Shown: positions 1 to 6,604, counted from the stretch's first letter. The stretch is DNA of 9,737 nt from Alphaproteobacteria bacterium (GCA_018828205.1 JAHJWA010000421.1:1-9737), one strand, 5' to 3'. The notes: generated from the letters alone by a model not told the origin. Numbers and translations: made by a program.

Positions 1-902
1 CCGCCTGCCTCGAGCGCGCGGACGAAGTCCTGTTGCTCGCGCCGGCTGCCGACGATGAGACCCTGCAGCCGCGCCTGCTTGGACATCAGCGCCGCGGTGG
101 GCACGTCCCCGGCACCGCCGGTCAGCACGCCTATCAGGGAAATATGTCCCCCCACACGCACCGCCTCGATCGACTGCGCGAGCGTGCCGGGGCCGCCAAC
201 CTCGACCACATGATCCACCCCGCGCCCGCCGGTCCAGTCGCGCACGACGCGGCCCCAGTCCTGCTGCGCGCGGTAATTGACCAGGAAGTCGGCACCGAGC
301 GATCGGGCCCGCTCGAGCTTCTCGTCCGAGGAAGAGGTGATTGCCACCGTGGCGCCCATCTGCTTCGCGAGTTGCAGCGCCCAGATCGAGACGCCGCCGG
401 TTCCCAGCAGCAGAACCGTGTCGCCGGCCTTGAGCTTGCCGTCGACGACCAGCGCTCTCCACGCGGTCAGGCCCGCGGTCGTGATCGTCGCCGCCTCGAC
501 CGCGTCGTACCCGCTGGGGGCCCGCGTGAAAGCGGTGGCGGGAAGCACGATATGCTCCCGGGCAAACCCATCGATGCCATCGCCCGGGGTGCGGCTGAAG
601 TCGCCGATCGTCGGGGTGCCGTCCTGCCAGTCGGGAAAGAAGCACGAGACCACCAGATCGCCCGGCGCGAACTCGGTGACGTCCGGGCCCACGCTCTCCA
701 CCACGCCGGCCCCGTCGGCGAGCGGGATGCGGCCATCCTCCGTCGGCATGCGGCCGAGGACGACGCCCAGATCGTGAAAGTTCAGCGAACTGCCGTGGAG
801 AGCAACCCGGATTTCGCCCGGACCGGGCTGGCCGGGGTCGACGCGGTCTTCCAGGATCAATCGGTCGAGGCCGGCGGGGGATCGTAGGGTCATGGCTTTC
901 AT
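1..902 (-). CDS. Zinc-less MDR oxidoreductase (quinone-reductase-like alcohol dehydrogenase family), 3' end cut by window
   Basis: This is a medium-chain dehydrogenase/reductase expected to use NAD(P)H to reduce a carbonyl, enone or quinone in the cytoplasm; the substrate is unknown. About 300 residues are visible and the C-terminus, probably a few tens of residues, lies beyond base 1. The N-terminal GroES-like domain covers about residues 1-125. The Rossmann domain carries LLLGTGGVSIWALQLAK (164-180), then a VAITSSSDEKLERARSLGAD strand and helix typical of the family. At the position where zinc alcohol dehydrogenases have the catalytic GxCHTD motif it reads NFHDLGVVLGRMP (41-53), and no four-cysteine structural-zinc loop is present, so it looks zinc-independent. 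The start at 902 is supported by GAGGAG six nt upstream; a second ATG lies three codons in. It follows yahK by 33 nt on the same strand, so co-transcription is likely. The family call is firm, the substrate is not. Confidence 0.9.
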   Translation of the reverse strand, partial: MKAMTLRSPAGLDRLILEDRVDPGQPGPGEIRVALHGSSLNFHDLGVVLGRMPTEDGRIPLADGAGVVESVGPDVTEFAPGDLVVSCFFPDWQDGTPTIGDFSRTPGDGIDGFAREHIVLPATAFTRAPSGYDAVEAATITTAGLTAWRALVVDGKLKAGDTVLLLGTGGVSIWALQLAKQMGATVAITSSSDEKLERARSLGADFLVNYRAQQDWGRVVRDWTGGRGVDHVVEVGGPGTLAQSIEAVRVGGHISLIGVLTGGAGDVPTAALMSKQARLQGLIVGSRREQQDFVRALEAG

Positions 903-908
903 GGGGAA

Positions 909-914
909 CTCCTC
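909..914 (-). promoter_or_regulatory. Ribosome binding site of the zinc-less MDR gene
   Basis: GAGGAG on the minus strand, six nt before the ATG at 902. It fixes the start and lies inside the 33 nt gap after yahK. Confidence 0.6.
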
Positions 915-935
915 AGATGGGGATCGGCGGCGCGA

Positions 936-1991
936 TCAGGACGCCAGCGTGCTGTTGTCGATCACGAAGCGGTACTTCACGTCGCTGCGCTGCATCCGGT
1001 CGTAGGCCTCGTCGATCTGCTGGATGGGGATCATCTCGATATCTGCAACGATCGCGTGTTCGGCGCAGAAATCGAGCATTTCCTGCGTTTCGGCGATTCC
1101 CCCGATCAGCGAACCGGCGATTGCCCGGCGCCGGAAGATCAGGTTCCCGACATCGGGCGAGGGGTGCGGGTGTTCTGGCACACCGACCAGGGTCAGCGTG
1201 CCGTCGCGCTTCAGAAGCGCGGTGAGCGCATCCAGATCATGGCTGGCCGCGACCGTATCGAGGATGAAGTCGAAGCTGTTGGCGTGGCTTTCCACCTCTT
1301 CGGCATTGCGCGAATTGATGACCTCGTCCGCCCCGAGCTTGGCCGCGTCCTCGCGCTTGCTCTCCGAGGTGGTGAAGGCCACGACATGCGCGCCCATCGC
1401 ATGCGCGATCTTGATCCCCATATGCCCCAGCCCGCCGATGCCGACGATGCCGACCTTCTTCCCGGGCCCCACCTTCCAGTGGCGCAGCGGCGAGTAGGTC
1501 GTGATACCGGCGCACAGCAGCGGAGCGACCGCGGCCAGCTGGTCGTGCGGGTGCCGAATGGCGACCACGAAGTTTTCGTCGACCACGATCCGCTGCGAAT
1601 AGCCGCCGAGCGTGTGGCCGGGCGCATCGTCGGTCGGGCCATTATAGGTGCCGACAAAACCGCCGCCGGTGCAATATTGCTCCTCCCCCTCACGGCAAGA
1701 GGGGCATTCCTGACAGCTGTCGACCATGCAGCCCACGCCCACCGTGTCGCCGACCGAGAACCGCGTGACCGCGCCCCCGACCGCACTTACCTCGCCGACG
1801 ATCTCGTGACCGGGGACGCAAGGGTAGAGCGTGCCGCCCCATTCGGAGCGCACCTGGTGCAAATCGGAATGGCACACGCCGCAAAAGGCGATGTCGATCT
1901 GGACGTCCTGAGGACCCGGTGACCGCCGCGCGATCTGCATCGGTTCGAGCTTTTTGTCGGCAGCATGGGCGCCATAGGCAGGTGTGGTCAT
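936..1991 (-). CDS. yahK: NADP-dependent zinc alcohol dehydrogenase / aldehyde reductase, YahK type
   Basis: This is a cytoplasmic zinc alcohol dehydrogenase of the cinnamyl-alcohol-dehydrogenase branch. E. coli YahK, which it resembles closely along its whole length, reduces a broad range of aldehydes with NADPH. It has 351 residues against about 349 for YahK. Catalytic zinc ligands are Cys40 in GVCHSDLH, His62-Glu63 in PGHEIVGEV and Cys160 in LLCAGITTYSPL. Structural zinc cysteines are 93, 96, 99 and 107. The nucleotide-binding turn is GIGGLGHMG (184-192), followed by FTTSESKRED (206-215), where the absence of an acidic residue after the second strand fits NADP preference. I chose the ATG at 1991 because AAGGA lies seven nt upstream; an in-frame ATG at 1997 would leave only one nt. 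The frame stays open for hundreds of codons further upstream, but that part has no family similarity. It is likely the first gene of an operon with the next MDR gene. Physiological role is probably aldehyde detoxification (inference). Confidence 0.95.
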   Translation of the reverse strand: MTTPAYGAHAADKKLEPMQIARRSPGPQDVQIDIAFCGVCHSDLHQVRSEWGGTLYPCVPGHEIVGEVSAVGGAVTRFSVGDTVGVGCMVDSCQECPSCREGEEQYCTGGGFVGTYNGPTDDAPGHTLGGYSQRIVVDENFVVAIRHPHDQLAAVAPLLCAGITTYSPLRHWKVGPGKKVGIVGIGGLGHMGIKIAHAMGAHVVAFTTSESKREDAAKLGADEVINSRNAEEVESHANSFDFILDTVAASHDLDALTALLKRDGTLTLVGVPEHPHPSPDVGNLIFRRRAIAGSLIGGIAETQEMLDFCAEHAIVADIEMIPIQQIDEAYDRMQRSDVKYRFVIDNSTLAS

Positions 1992-1998
1992 CGTCATT

Positions 1999-2003
1999 TC
2001 CTT
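1999..2003 (-). promoter_or_regulatory. Ribosome binding site deciding the yahK start
   Basis: AAGGA on the minus strand. It is seven nt from the ATG at 1991 but only one nt from the in-frame ATG at 1997, so it favours the shorter product. Confidence 0.55.
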
Positions 2004-2094
2004 GATCAGAATTTCCAGTGTGCCCCTGCAACGCGCGAGAGGCCGATTGAGGGCCGCAAACTCCCGCGCAAGTTTCGGAGTTCCGCGAATGGCA

Positions 2095-2135
2095 GGCCGG
2101 GAGCCGGCGCGCGTCTCGAGGCTTCGCTCCCGGCC
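2095..2135. repeat. Perfect 10 bp inverted repeat in the yahK/hydrolase divergent region
   Basis: GGCCGGGAGC at 2095-2104 is the exact reverse complement of GCTCCCGGCC at 2126-2135, with a 21 nt GC-rich loop. No T-run follows on either strand, so it does not look like an intrinsic terminator. It lies about 105 bp upstream of yahK and 150 bp upstream of the hydrolase, and could form an RNA hairpin in a leader or be an operator. Function unknown. Confidence 0.5.
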
Positions 2136-2190
2136 CTGCTCCGGAAGGGGCACCGAAAGGGGCCGAGAGCAGCCCGGTGCGTTCGATTCA

Positions 2191-2235
2191 GGGTCTTTGC
2201 AAACGTCCGCGCGGTGCCATAGCCGCAAGAAACCC
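2191..2235. repeat. Imperfect inverted repeat upstream of the hydrolase gene
   Basis: GGGTCTTTGC (2191-2200) can pair with GCAAGAAACCC (2225-2235), with one mismatch, one wobble and one bulge across a 24 nt loop. The loop contains the small palindrome CCGCGCGG. It ends about 47 nt before the hydrolase start. No function can be assigned, and it may be chance in GC-rich DNA. Confidence 0.25.
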
Positions 2236-2270
2236 TCAGCTTCGCGTCCTTCCGACCTGCAGTGGGGGCA

Positions 2271-2276
2271 AGGGAG
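2271..2276 (+). promoter_or_regulatory. Ribosome binding site pointing to a TTG start
   Basis: AGGGAG lies six nt before TTG at 2283. The only earlier in-frame start, GTG at 2262, has no purine-rich site in front of it and would place this motif inside the gene. Confidence 0.5.
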
Positions 2277-2282
2277 AATAGC

Positions 2283-2942
2283 TTGTCCAAGATCGTGAAC
2301 GGTGCCAGCCTTCAGCCCAGATCCGGCGGAGCGCCCAGACAGATCGTGCTGCTCTTGCACGGCTACGGCTCCAGCGGCAGCGATATGATTTCGCTCGCAC
2401 CGCACTGGCGGGATGCTCTGCCTGACGCTTTGTTTCTTGCCCCGCATGCGCCGCAGCGCTGTGGAATGATGGCTGCCGGCTATCAATGGTGGGGCTTGTC
2501 GGGCCTCGCGCCGCAGGCCCTCGCGGCGGGCGCCGCCTCGGCCGCACCCTCGATCGACGCGTTCATCGATCGAAAGCTCGCGCAGTACGGCTTGACCGAA
2601 ACCGACCTCGCCCTCGTGGGCTTCAGCCAGGGCACCATGATGGCGCTCCACATCGGCTTGCGCCGCGCCCGCCGGGTGGCCGCCGTGGTGGGCTATTCCG
2701 GCATGTTGACCGGCGCCGCCGAACTGGCGCGCCAGGAGATTGAAAAGCCGCCCGTGCTGCTGGTTCACGGCGCGGCCGATCCGGTCGTTCCGCTGGCCGC
2801 CTTGCACGAGGCAGAAAGCCAGCTCACCCGGCTGGGGGTCACGGTGAAGACGCACGTTTCCCCCGGATTGGGCCATAGCGTCGATCCGCTCGGGCTCGCG
2901 CTTGGGCGCGATTTTCTGGCAGAAGCGTTCGGTCAAGGCTAG
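2283..2942 (+). CDS. Phospholipase/carboxylesterase-family alpha/beta hydrolase
   Basis: This is a small cytoplasmic serine esterase of the phospholipase/carboxylesterase family (acyl-protein-thioesterase/YpfH-like fold), 219 residues, the usual size. The family cleaves short acyl esters or lysophospholipids; the natural substrate here is unknown. It opens with the strand and oxyanion-hole motif IVLLLHGYGSSGSDM (21-35), followed by LAPHAPQRCGMMAAGYQWWG, typical of the family. The catalytic triad is readable: Ser115 in the nucleophile elbow GFSQG, Asp166 in VHGAADPVVP and His198 in GLGHS. No signal peptide is visible. I prefer the TTG start because AGGGAG precedes it by six nt; GTG at 2262 would add seven residues without family similarity. 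It is transcribed divergently from yahK and stands alone, with 241 bp to the next gene. The fold is secure, the substrate is not. Confidence 0.92.
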   Translation: MSKIVNGASLQPRSGGAPRQIVLLLHGYGSSGSDMISLAPHWRDALPDALFLAPHAPQRCGMMAAGYQWWGLSGLAPQALAAGAASAAPSIDAFIDRKLAQYGLTETDLALVGFSQGTMMALHIGLRRARRVAAVVGYSGMLTGAAELARQEIEKPPVLLVHGAADPVVPLAALHEAESQLTRLGVTVKTHVSPGLGHSVDPLGLALGRDFLAEAFGQG

Positions 2943-3148
2943 GGCGCCCGACCGCGAATCGTCCGCCTTCACAAAGGGGCTTGGTTTGAGACGGGGACGC
3001 CTCGATACGCGGTAGCCAGCAACTCCCATCGCGGGCAGAAGCCCCCTCCGCATCGCCCCCCAGTATCGCGCGGCAGCCGCCGGGCGGCCCGATCCATACC
3101 CTCGCCGCATCCGCAGCGTGCAGCGCGCGAGCACCGCTTTGCCATCGG

Positions 3149-3166
3149 CGGCCGGCCGCGCGGCCG
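3149..3166. repeat. Overlapping GC palindromes directly before the Hsp70 ribosome binding site
   Basis: CGGCCGGCCG (3149-3158) and CGGCCGCGCGGCCG (3153-3166) are overlapping perfect palindromes. They end three nt before the AAAGGA at 3169-3174 that serves the Hsp70-like gene. In RNA the GGCC units could pair in several ways close to the ribosome binding site. The region 2943-3183 otherwise shows no gene and no clear promoter. Confidence 0.4.
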
Positions 3167-3183
3167 AGAAAGGAACACCAAGC

Positions 3184-4503
3184 ATGACGAACAGCACGCC
3201 AACCGGAAACGGTGTCGGAATCGATTTCGGCACGACCAATTCGGTCATCGCGCGCGCATCGGGCGGGGGGCAGTCGAGCCTAGTCGAGTTCGCCACCCCC
3301 GCGGGCGGCGACCCGGTGTTTCGCTCCGCGCTCTGCTTCTGGCAGGACGAAGCGGTGCGCGGCGCCCTGGGCCATGAGGCGGGACCCTGGGCGATCGCGG
3401 AGTTTCTCGATTTTCCCGAAGGCAGCCGCTTTCTGCAATCCTTCAAATCGATGGCAGCCAATTCTCTGTTCGACAGCGCCAGCCTGTTCGGCAAGCGGCT
3501 GCGCTTCGAGGAGCTGGGGCAGATCTTCCTGGCACACCTTCTGGACCATGCCGGGCCCGCGCTGACCGACCTGCCCGAGGCCATCGTGGTCGGACGGCCC
3601 GTTCGCTACGTCGGCGCCCGCCCGGACCCGGCACTGGCGCGGGCCCGCTACGATGCGATGTTTGCCGCGCTGGGGCGCCCGGTCAACTACGTCTACGAGC
3701 CGCTCGGCGCGGCCTATGGCTTTGCTTCGCGCCTGACCGAACCCGCGACCCTGCTGGTCGCGGATTTCGGGGGCGGCACCAGCGATTTCTCGATCGTGCG
3801 CGTCGAGGCTCCCGGCGCGCCGAGGCGCTGCGTCCCGCTCGCTTCGGCGGGCATCGGCATCGCAGGAGACAGGTTCGACTACCGGATAATGAACCACATG
3901 GTGCTGCCGCTGCTCGGCAAGGGCAGCACTTATCGCTCGTTCGACAAATTTCTGCCCATCCCGGCGGGGCACTATGCGGATTTCGGAGACTGGTCGCGCC
4001 TGGCGCTGATGCGCAACCGGCGGACCCTGGCCGAACTCTCGCGCCTCGAGCGAAGCGCCACCGATCCGGCGATGATCCGGCGCATGATCGCGGTGATCGA
4101 GAACGAGCTGGGCTATTCGCTGTACCAGGCGGTCGGCCAGTTGAAACGCACGCTTTCGACCGCGACAAACGCGGAACTGCGCTTCCACGGACCGGGCCTG
4201 ACCATCGAGGCGGAGGCCAGCCGCGAAGACTTCGAACGCTGGATCGAGCCCGATCTGCGGAGCATCGAACAGACGGTCGACGTGGCGCTGGCCAGAGCCG
4301 GAATGGCGCCCCGGCAGATCGACCATGTGTTCCTGACCGGCGGTTCGTCGCTGGTTCCCGCCGTGCGCAGCCTATTCGAACGGCGCTTCGGCGTGGGCCG
4401 GCTTGCGCAAGGGGACGAACTCACCTCCATCGCGCAGGGCCTTGCGATGCTGGCCGTGGATCCCGACCTGGCAAGCTGGCTGGCGACCGAGGAGCAGGGA
4501 TAG
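3184..4503 (+). CDS. Hsp70-family ATPase lacking a substrate-binding domain (YegD-like)
   Basis: This is an actin-fold ATPase of the Hsp70 superfamily, closest in build to E. coli YegD, whose substrate is not established. The 439 residues are essentially the nucleotide-binding domain alone (YegD is about 450; DnaK about 640). Visible motifs are phosphate-1 GIDFGTTNS (12-20), YEPLGAAYGF (171-180), phosphate-2 VADFGGGTSDFSIV (192-205) and the adenosine motif LTGGSSLVP (384-392). Residues about 231-330 hold a YegD-like insertion around NHMVLPLLGKGSTYRSFDKFLPIP. There is no C-terminal beta-sandwich or helical lid, so classical DnaK-type peptide binding is not expected. The ATG at 3184 has AAAGGA nine nt upstream; an upstream GTG at 3118 would add 22 residues before the first phosphate motif. 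Downstream, after 126 nt, come an unknown acidic protein and roxA on the same strand, suggesting a link to ribosome maturation (inference). Confidence 0.93.
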   Translation: MTNSTPTGNGVGIDFGTTNSVIARASGGGQSSLVEFATPAGGDPVFRSALCFWQDEAVRGALGHEAGPWAIAEFLDFPEGSRFLQSFKSMAANSLFDSASLFGKRLRFEELGQIFLAHLLDHAGPALTDLPEAIVVGRPVRYVGARPDPALARARYDAMFAALGRPVNYVYEPLGAAYGFASRLTEPATLLVADFGGGTSDFSIVRVEAPGAPRRCVPLASAGIGIAGDRFDYRIMNHMVLPLLGKGSTYRSFDKFLPIPAGHYADFGDWSRLALMRNRRTLAELSRLERSATDPAMIRRMIAVIENELGYSLYQAVGQLKRTLSTATNAELRFHGPGLTIEAEASREDFERWIEPDLRSIEQTVDVALARAGMAPRQIDHVFLTGGSSLVPAVRSLFERRFGVGRLAQGDELTSIAQGLAMLAVDPDLASWLATEEQG

Positions 4504-4585
4504 GCAATGCAACACAGCTCGCTCTGAGCCGGCGAACAGCAACAGCCTGCGTGACGCGATCGTTCGGCAAGGGGCGGCTCACCGC

Positions 4586-4601
4586 GCGCAATGGCTTGCG
4601 C
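4586..4601 (+). repeat. Short perfect hairpin between the Hsp70-like gene and the small acidic gene
   Basis: GCGCAA (4586-4591) and TTGCGC (4596-4601) form a six-pair stem with a TGGC tetraloop. It lies 28 nt before the start of the small gene and is not followed by a T-run, so it is not a standard terminator. It could affect read-through or protect mRNA. The rest of 4504-4629 holds no supported gene. Confidence 0.35.
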
Positions 4602-4629
4602 TGCGGCGGCAGAGGTCTAGCGACGCGGC

Positions 4630-4896
4630 ATGGACTTCGACGATCTGTTGCACCGCTACTTCGGCTCCTCCGCGATTGCCGAAATCCGGCCCGGCGCGCT
4701 GGAAGCCGGGATCGAGCGGATGCTGGTCGATTTCGGACTCGAGCAGGATCGCGGCAAGCGCTTTGCGCTATGGTCGCTGCTGCATCTGCTCGGTGCCGCG
4801 CCCAATCTCGAGGCATCTTTCGAGAGCGAGGCCGATCGCGAGGCGGCGCGCAATCTGATGGACATGCTCGCGGCGACGGAAAAATTCGATGGCTGA
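4630..4896 (+). CDS. Small acidic protein of unknown function between Hsp70-like gene and roxA
   Basis: I do not recognise this 88-residue protein. It is acidic (17 Asp/Glu against 9 Lys/Arg), has no cysteine, no signal peptide and no membrane segment, and appears mostly helical. It begins MDFDDLLHRYFGSS and has an amphipathic middle part, GKRFALWSLLHLLG (42-55). A charged tail, SEADREAARNLMDMLAATEKFDG, includes a probable helix. An in-frame TAG at 4618-4620 makes ATG 4630 the first usable start; the nearest purine-rich site (AGAGG, 4611-4615) is rather distant. Evidence that it is real: the last 8 nt overlap the start of roxA, giving the translational coupling expected of an operon, and codon use with GC-rich third positions matches its neighbours. 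It could be a partner of the Hsp70-like ATPase or of RoxA, but this is inference from position only. Confidence 0.7.
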   Translation: MDFDDLLHRYFGSSAIAEIRPGALEAGIERMLVDFGLEQDRGKRFALWSLLHLLGAAPNLEASFESEADREAARNLMDMLAATEKFDG

Positions 4897-6049
4897 CACG
4901 ATGCACTTGTCGAGTTTCGACATCGACGCTTTCCTCCGCGACTTCTGGCAGCAGCGCCCGCTGCTGATCCGCAACCCGTGGAATGATTGGCACAATCCGC
5001 TCGAACCCGACGAGCTGGCGGGGCTGGCCTGCGAACGCGAGGTCGAATCGCGACTTGTCGTCAAAAGCGCCGATGGCTGGAAACTCGAACATGGGCCGCT
5101 GCCTGCCGAGCGCTTCGGCGCGTTGGGCGGAGATCCCTGGACGCTGCTGGTGCAGGCGGTCGATCACCATGTCCCCGGAGTCGCCGCCCTGCTCGGCAGC
5201 TTCCGCTTCATCCCCAACTGGCGGGTGGACGACGTGATGGTGAGCTATGCCGAGGACGGCGGCGGGGTGGGCCCGCATTTCGACAATTACGACGTCTTTC
5301 TGGTCCAGGGGCTGGGCCGACGCCGCTGGCGGATCGGCGCGGCCTGCAACGACGCGACCGAGCTGCTGCCGCATCCCGACCTGCGGCTGCTGGCGGATTT
5401 CGAGCCGGTCGAGGAATGGGTGCTCGAGCCCGGCGACATGCTCTACATCCCGCCCGGCATCGCGCATGACGGGGTCGCGGTGGGCGACGACTGCATGACC
5501 TATTCGATCGGCTTTCGCGCGCCCTCGCGCGGCGAGCTGGTCGCGGGCTGGGCGCAGAGCGTGCTCGGCGAGCTGGCGGAGGACGACCGCTATGGCGACC
5601 CGGCGCTCGCGCGGCAGGACAATCCCGGCGAAATCGCCGCCGACGCCCTCGCCCGCCTCCACGCCATGATCGCCGAGAAGCTGCAGGATCGCGAGGCTTT
5701 CGCGCGCTGGTTCGGGCAATATGCCACCGCGCCCAAGAACCCCGAGATCGACTGGCAACCCGAAGAGCCGCTCGCGCGCGAGGAGGTGGAGCACCGCCTG
5801 GCAGAGGGCGTGCCCTTGCTGCGCAACCCCGCCGCGCGCTTTTCCTTTATCGGCCAATGTCCCAATGCCGTGACGCTGTTCGTCGATGGCGAGGCGTTCG
5901 ACTGCAGCGCCGCCGCCGCGGGTCTGGCCAAGCGCCTCTGCGTGCAGGACCGGCTGTCGGTCGATGCGGTGCTGGCGGGTTCCGAAGACGTCCTGGAGCT
6001 GATCCTCGAACTGCTCGAAATGGGCAGCGTCGCGTTCGACGAGGAATAG
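4889..6049 (+). CDS. roxA: Ribosomal protein uL16 arginine 3-hydroxylase (JmjC-fold oxygenase, YcfD/RoxA)
   Basis: This is a cytoplasmic Fe(II)/2-oxoglutarate oxygenase. E. coli YcfD/RoxA hydroxylates an arginine of ribosomal protein uL16 (Arg81 in E. coli), near the peptidyl-transferase centre. The 386 residues (E. coli 373) align along the whole length, including DELAGLACEREVESRLV (41-57), the cupin strand GGGVGPHFDNYDVFLVQGLGRRRWR and the closing EPGDMLYIPPGIAHDG. The metal triad is His130, Asp132 and His193; Arg145 in GRRRWR matches the family's 2-oxoglutarate-binding arginine. The double-stranded beta-helix covers about 100-210, followed by a helical dimerisation part and a C-terminal winged-helix-like domain. 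The start at 4889 overlaps the upstream small gene by 8 nt, with GGA eight nt before it; ATG 4901 is an alternative four codons in. The gene converges on rluE with 6 nt between stops. uL16 specificity is inferred from close similarity. Confidence 0.93.
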   Translation: MADTMHLSSFDIDAFLRDFWQQRPLLIRNPWNDWHNPLEPDELAGLACEREVESRLVVKSADGWKLEHGPLPAERFGALGGDPWTLLVQAVDHHVPGVAALLGSFRFIPNWRVDDVMVSYAEDGGGVGPHFDNYDVFLVQGLGRRRWRIGAACNDATELLPHPDLRLLADFEPVEEWVLEPGDMLYIPPGIAHDGVAVGDDCMTYSIGFRAPSRGELVAGWAQSVLGELAEDDRYGDPALARQDNPGEIAADALARLHAMIAEKLQDREAFARWFGQYATAPKNPEIDWQPEEPLAREEVEHRLAEGVPLLRNPAARFSFIGQCPNAVTLFVDGEAFDCSAAAAGLAKRLCVQDRLSVDAVLAGSEDVLELILELLEMGSVAFDEE

Positions 6050-6055
6050 CGCGGC

Positions 6056-6604
6056 TCACAGGTCCAGTTCGCGCCATTCGCCGGGGGCCAGACCCTCGAG
6101 CGACCATTCGCCCACCGACCAGCGCACCAGCCGCAGCGTGGGGTGACCCACCGCCGCGGTCATCCGCCGGACCTGGCGGTTGCGCCCTTCGCGCAATGTC
6201 ACGCCGATCCAGCTGTCGGCGACGCTCTTTCGCACCCGGATCGGGGGATCGCGCGGCCACAGATCGGGCGGATCGATCCGCTCGGCCCCGGCGGGCCGCG
6301 TCATTCCGTCCTTGAGCCGCACCCCGCCCCGCAGCGCCGCGAGACTGGCTTCCCCGGGTTCACCCTCGACCTGCACCAGATAGGTCTTGGCCAGCTTGAA
6401 GCGCGGATCCGCGATCCGGGCCTGCAATCTCCCGTCGTCGCACAGCAGCAGCAGGCCCTCGCTGTCGCGGTCGAGCCGGCCTGCGGGATAGACGCCCGGC
6501 CGGTCGATGAAGTCGGACAAAGTCCGCCGGGCGGTCTGTGACCCGCGGTCGGTGAATTGCGAGAGCACCCCATAGGGTTTGTTGAAGGCGATCAGCTGCG
6601 CCAT
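6056..6604 (-). CDS. rluE: 23S rRNA pseudouridine(2457) synthase RluE
   Basis: This enzyme isomerises a uridine of 23S rRNA (U2457 in E. coli numbering, helix 89) to pseudouridine. It is a stand-alone RsuA/RluE-family catalytic domain of 182 residues without an S4 domain, as in E. coli RluE. The catalytic motif is PAGRLDRDSEGLLLL (40-54) with Asp45 the nucleophile. Other family markers are FNKPYGVLSQFTD (7-19), KTYLVQVEGEP, WPRDPPIRVRKSVADSWIGV, LREGRNRQVRRMTAAVGHPTLRL and the closing SLEGLAPGEWRELDL. I start at ATG 6604 because MAQLIAFNKP begins directly where the family similarity begins; an AAAGGGA lies about ten nt upstream, and the frame extending back to 6802 has no similarity. It lies convergent to roxA, the other ribosome-modifying gene here, and divergent from the diguanylate cyclase gene across 216 bp. 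Confidence 0.94.
   Translation of the reverse strand: MAQLIAFNKPYGVLSQFTDRGSQTARRTLSDFIDRPGVYPAGRLDRDSEGLLLLCDDGRLQARIADPRFKLAKTYLVQVEGEPGEASLAALRGGVRLKDGMTRPAGAERIDPPDLWPRDPPIRVRKSVADSWIGVTLREGRNRQVRRMTAAVGHPTLRLVRWSVGEWSLEGLAPGEWRELDL

Noticed and set aside
33..887. Plus-strand open frame of 284 codons opposite the zinc-less MDR gene
   Set aside because: The opposite strand encodes a complete MDR fold in frame throughout; the plus-strand translation is low-complexity and Arg/Gly-rich, a shadow of high GC.
2980..3007. CTTGGTT ... CCTCGATA as a heat-shock (sigma-32) promoter for the Hsp70-like gene
   Set aside because: The -10 part fits poorly and the site lies about 175 nt before the start codon.
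1998..3584. Open reading frame continuing upstream of yahK on the minus strand, suggesting a protein of over 880 residues
   Set aside because: The extension is antisense to the hydrolase and the Hsp70-like gene and shows no family similarity; the YahK homology and AAGGA site fix the start at 1991.
3280..4326. Minus-strand open frame of 348 codons opposite the Hsp70-like gene
   Set aside because: All Hsp70 nucleotide-binding motifs are on the plus strand; the antisense product looks like codon-bias shadow.
4504..4524. Tiny open frame of six codons after the Hsp70-like gene
   Set aside because: Too short and without a ribosome binding site to be called a gene.
4421..5857. Minus-strand open frame of 478 codons opposite roxA and the small acidic gene
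   Set aside because: roxA is certain by its metal triad and full-length similarity; the antisense product has no recognisable domain.
6050..6055. A bidirectional terminator between roxA and rluE
   Set aside because: Only 6 nt separate the two stops and I see no hairpin with a T-run there; any terminator would have to lie within coding sequence.
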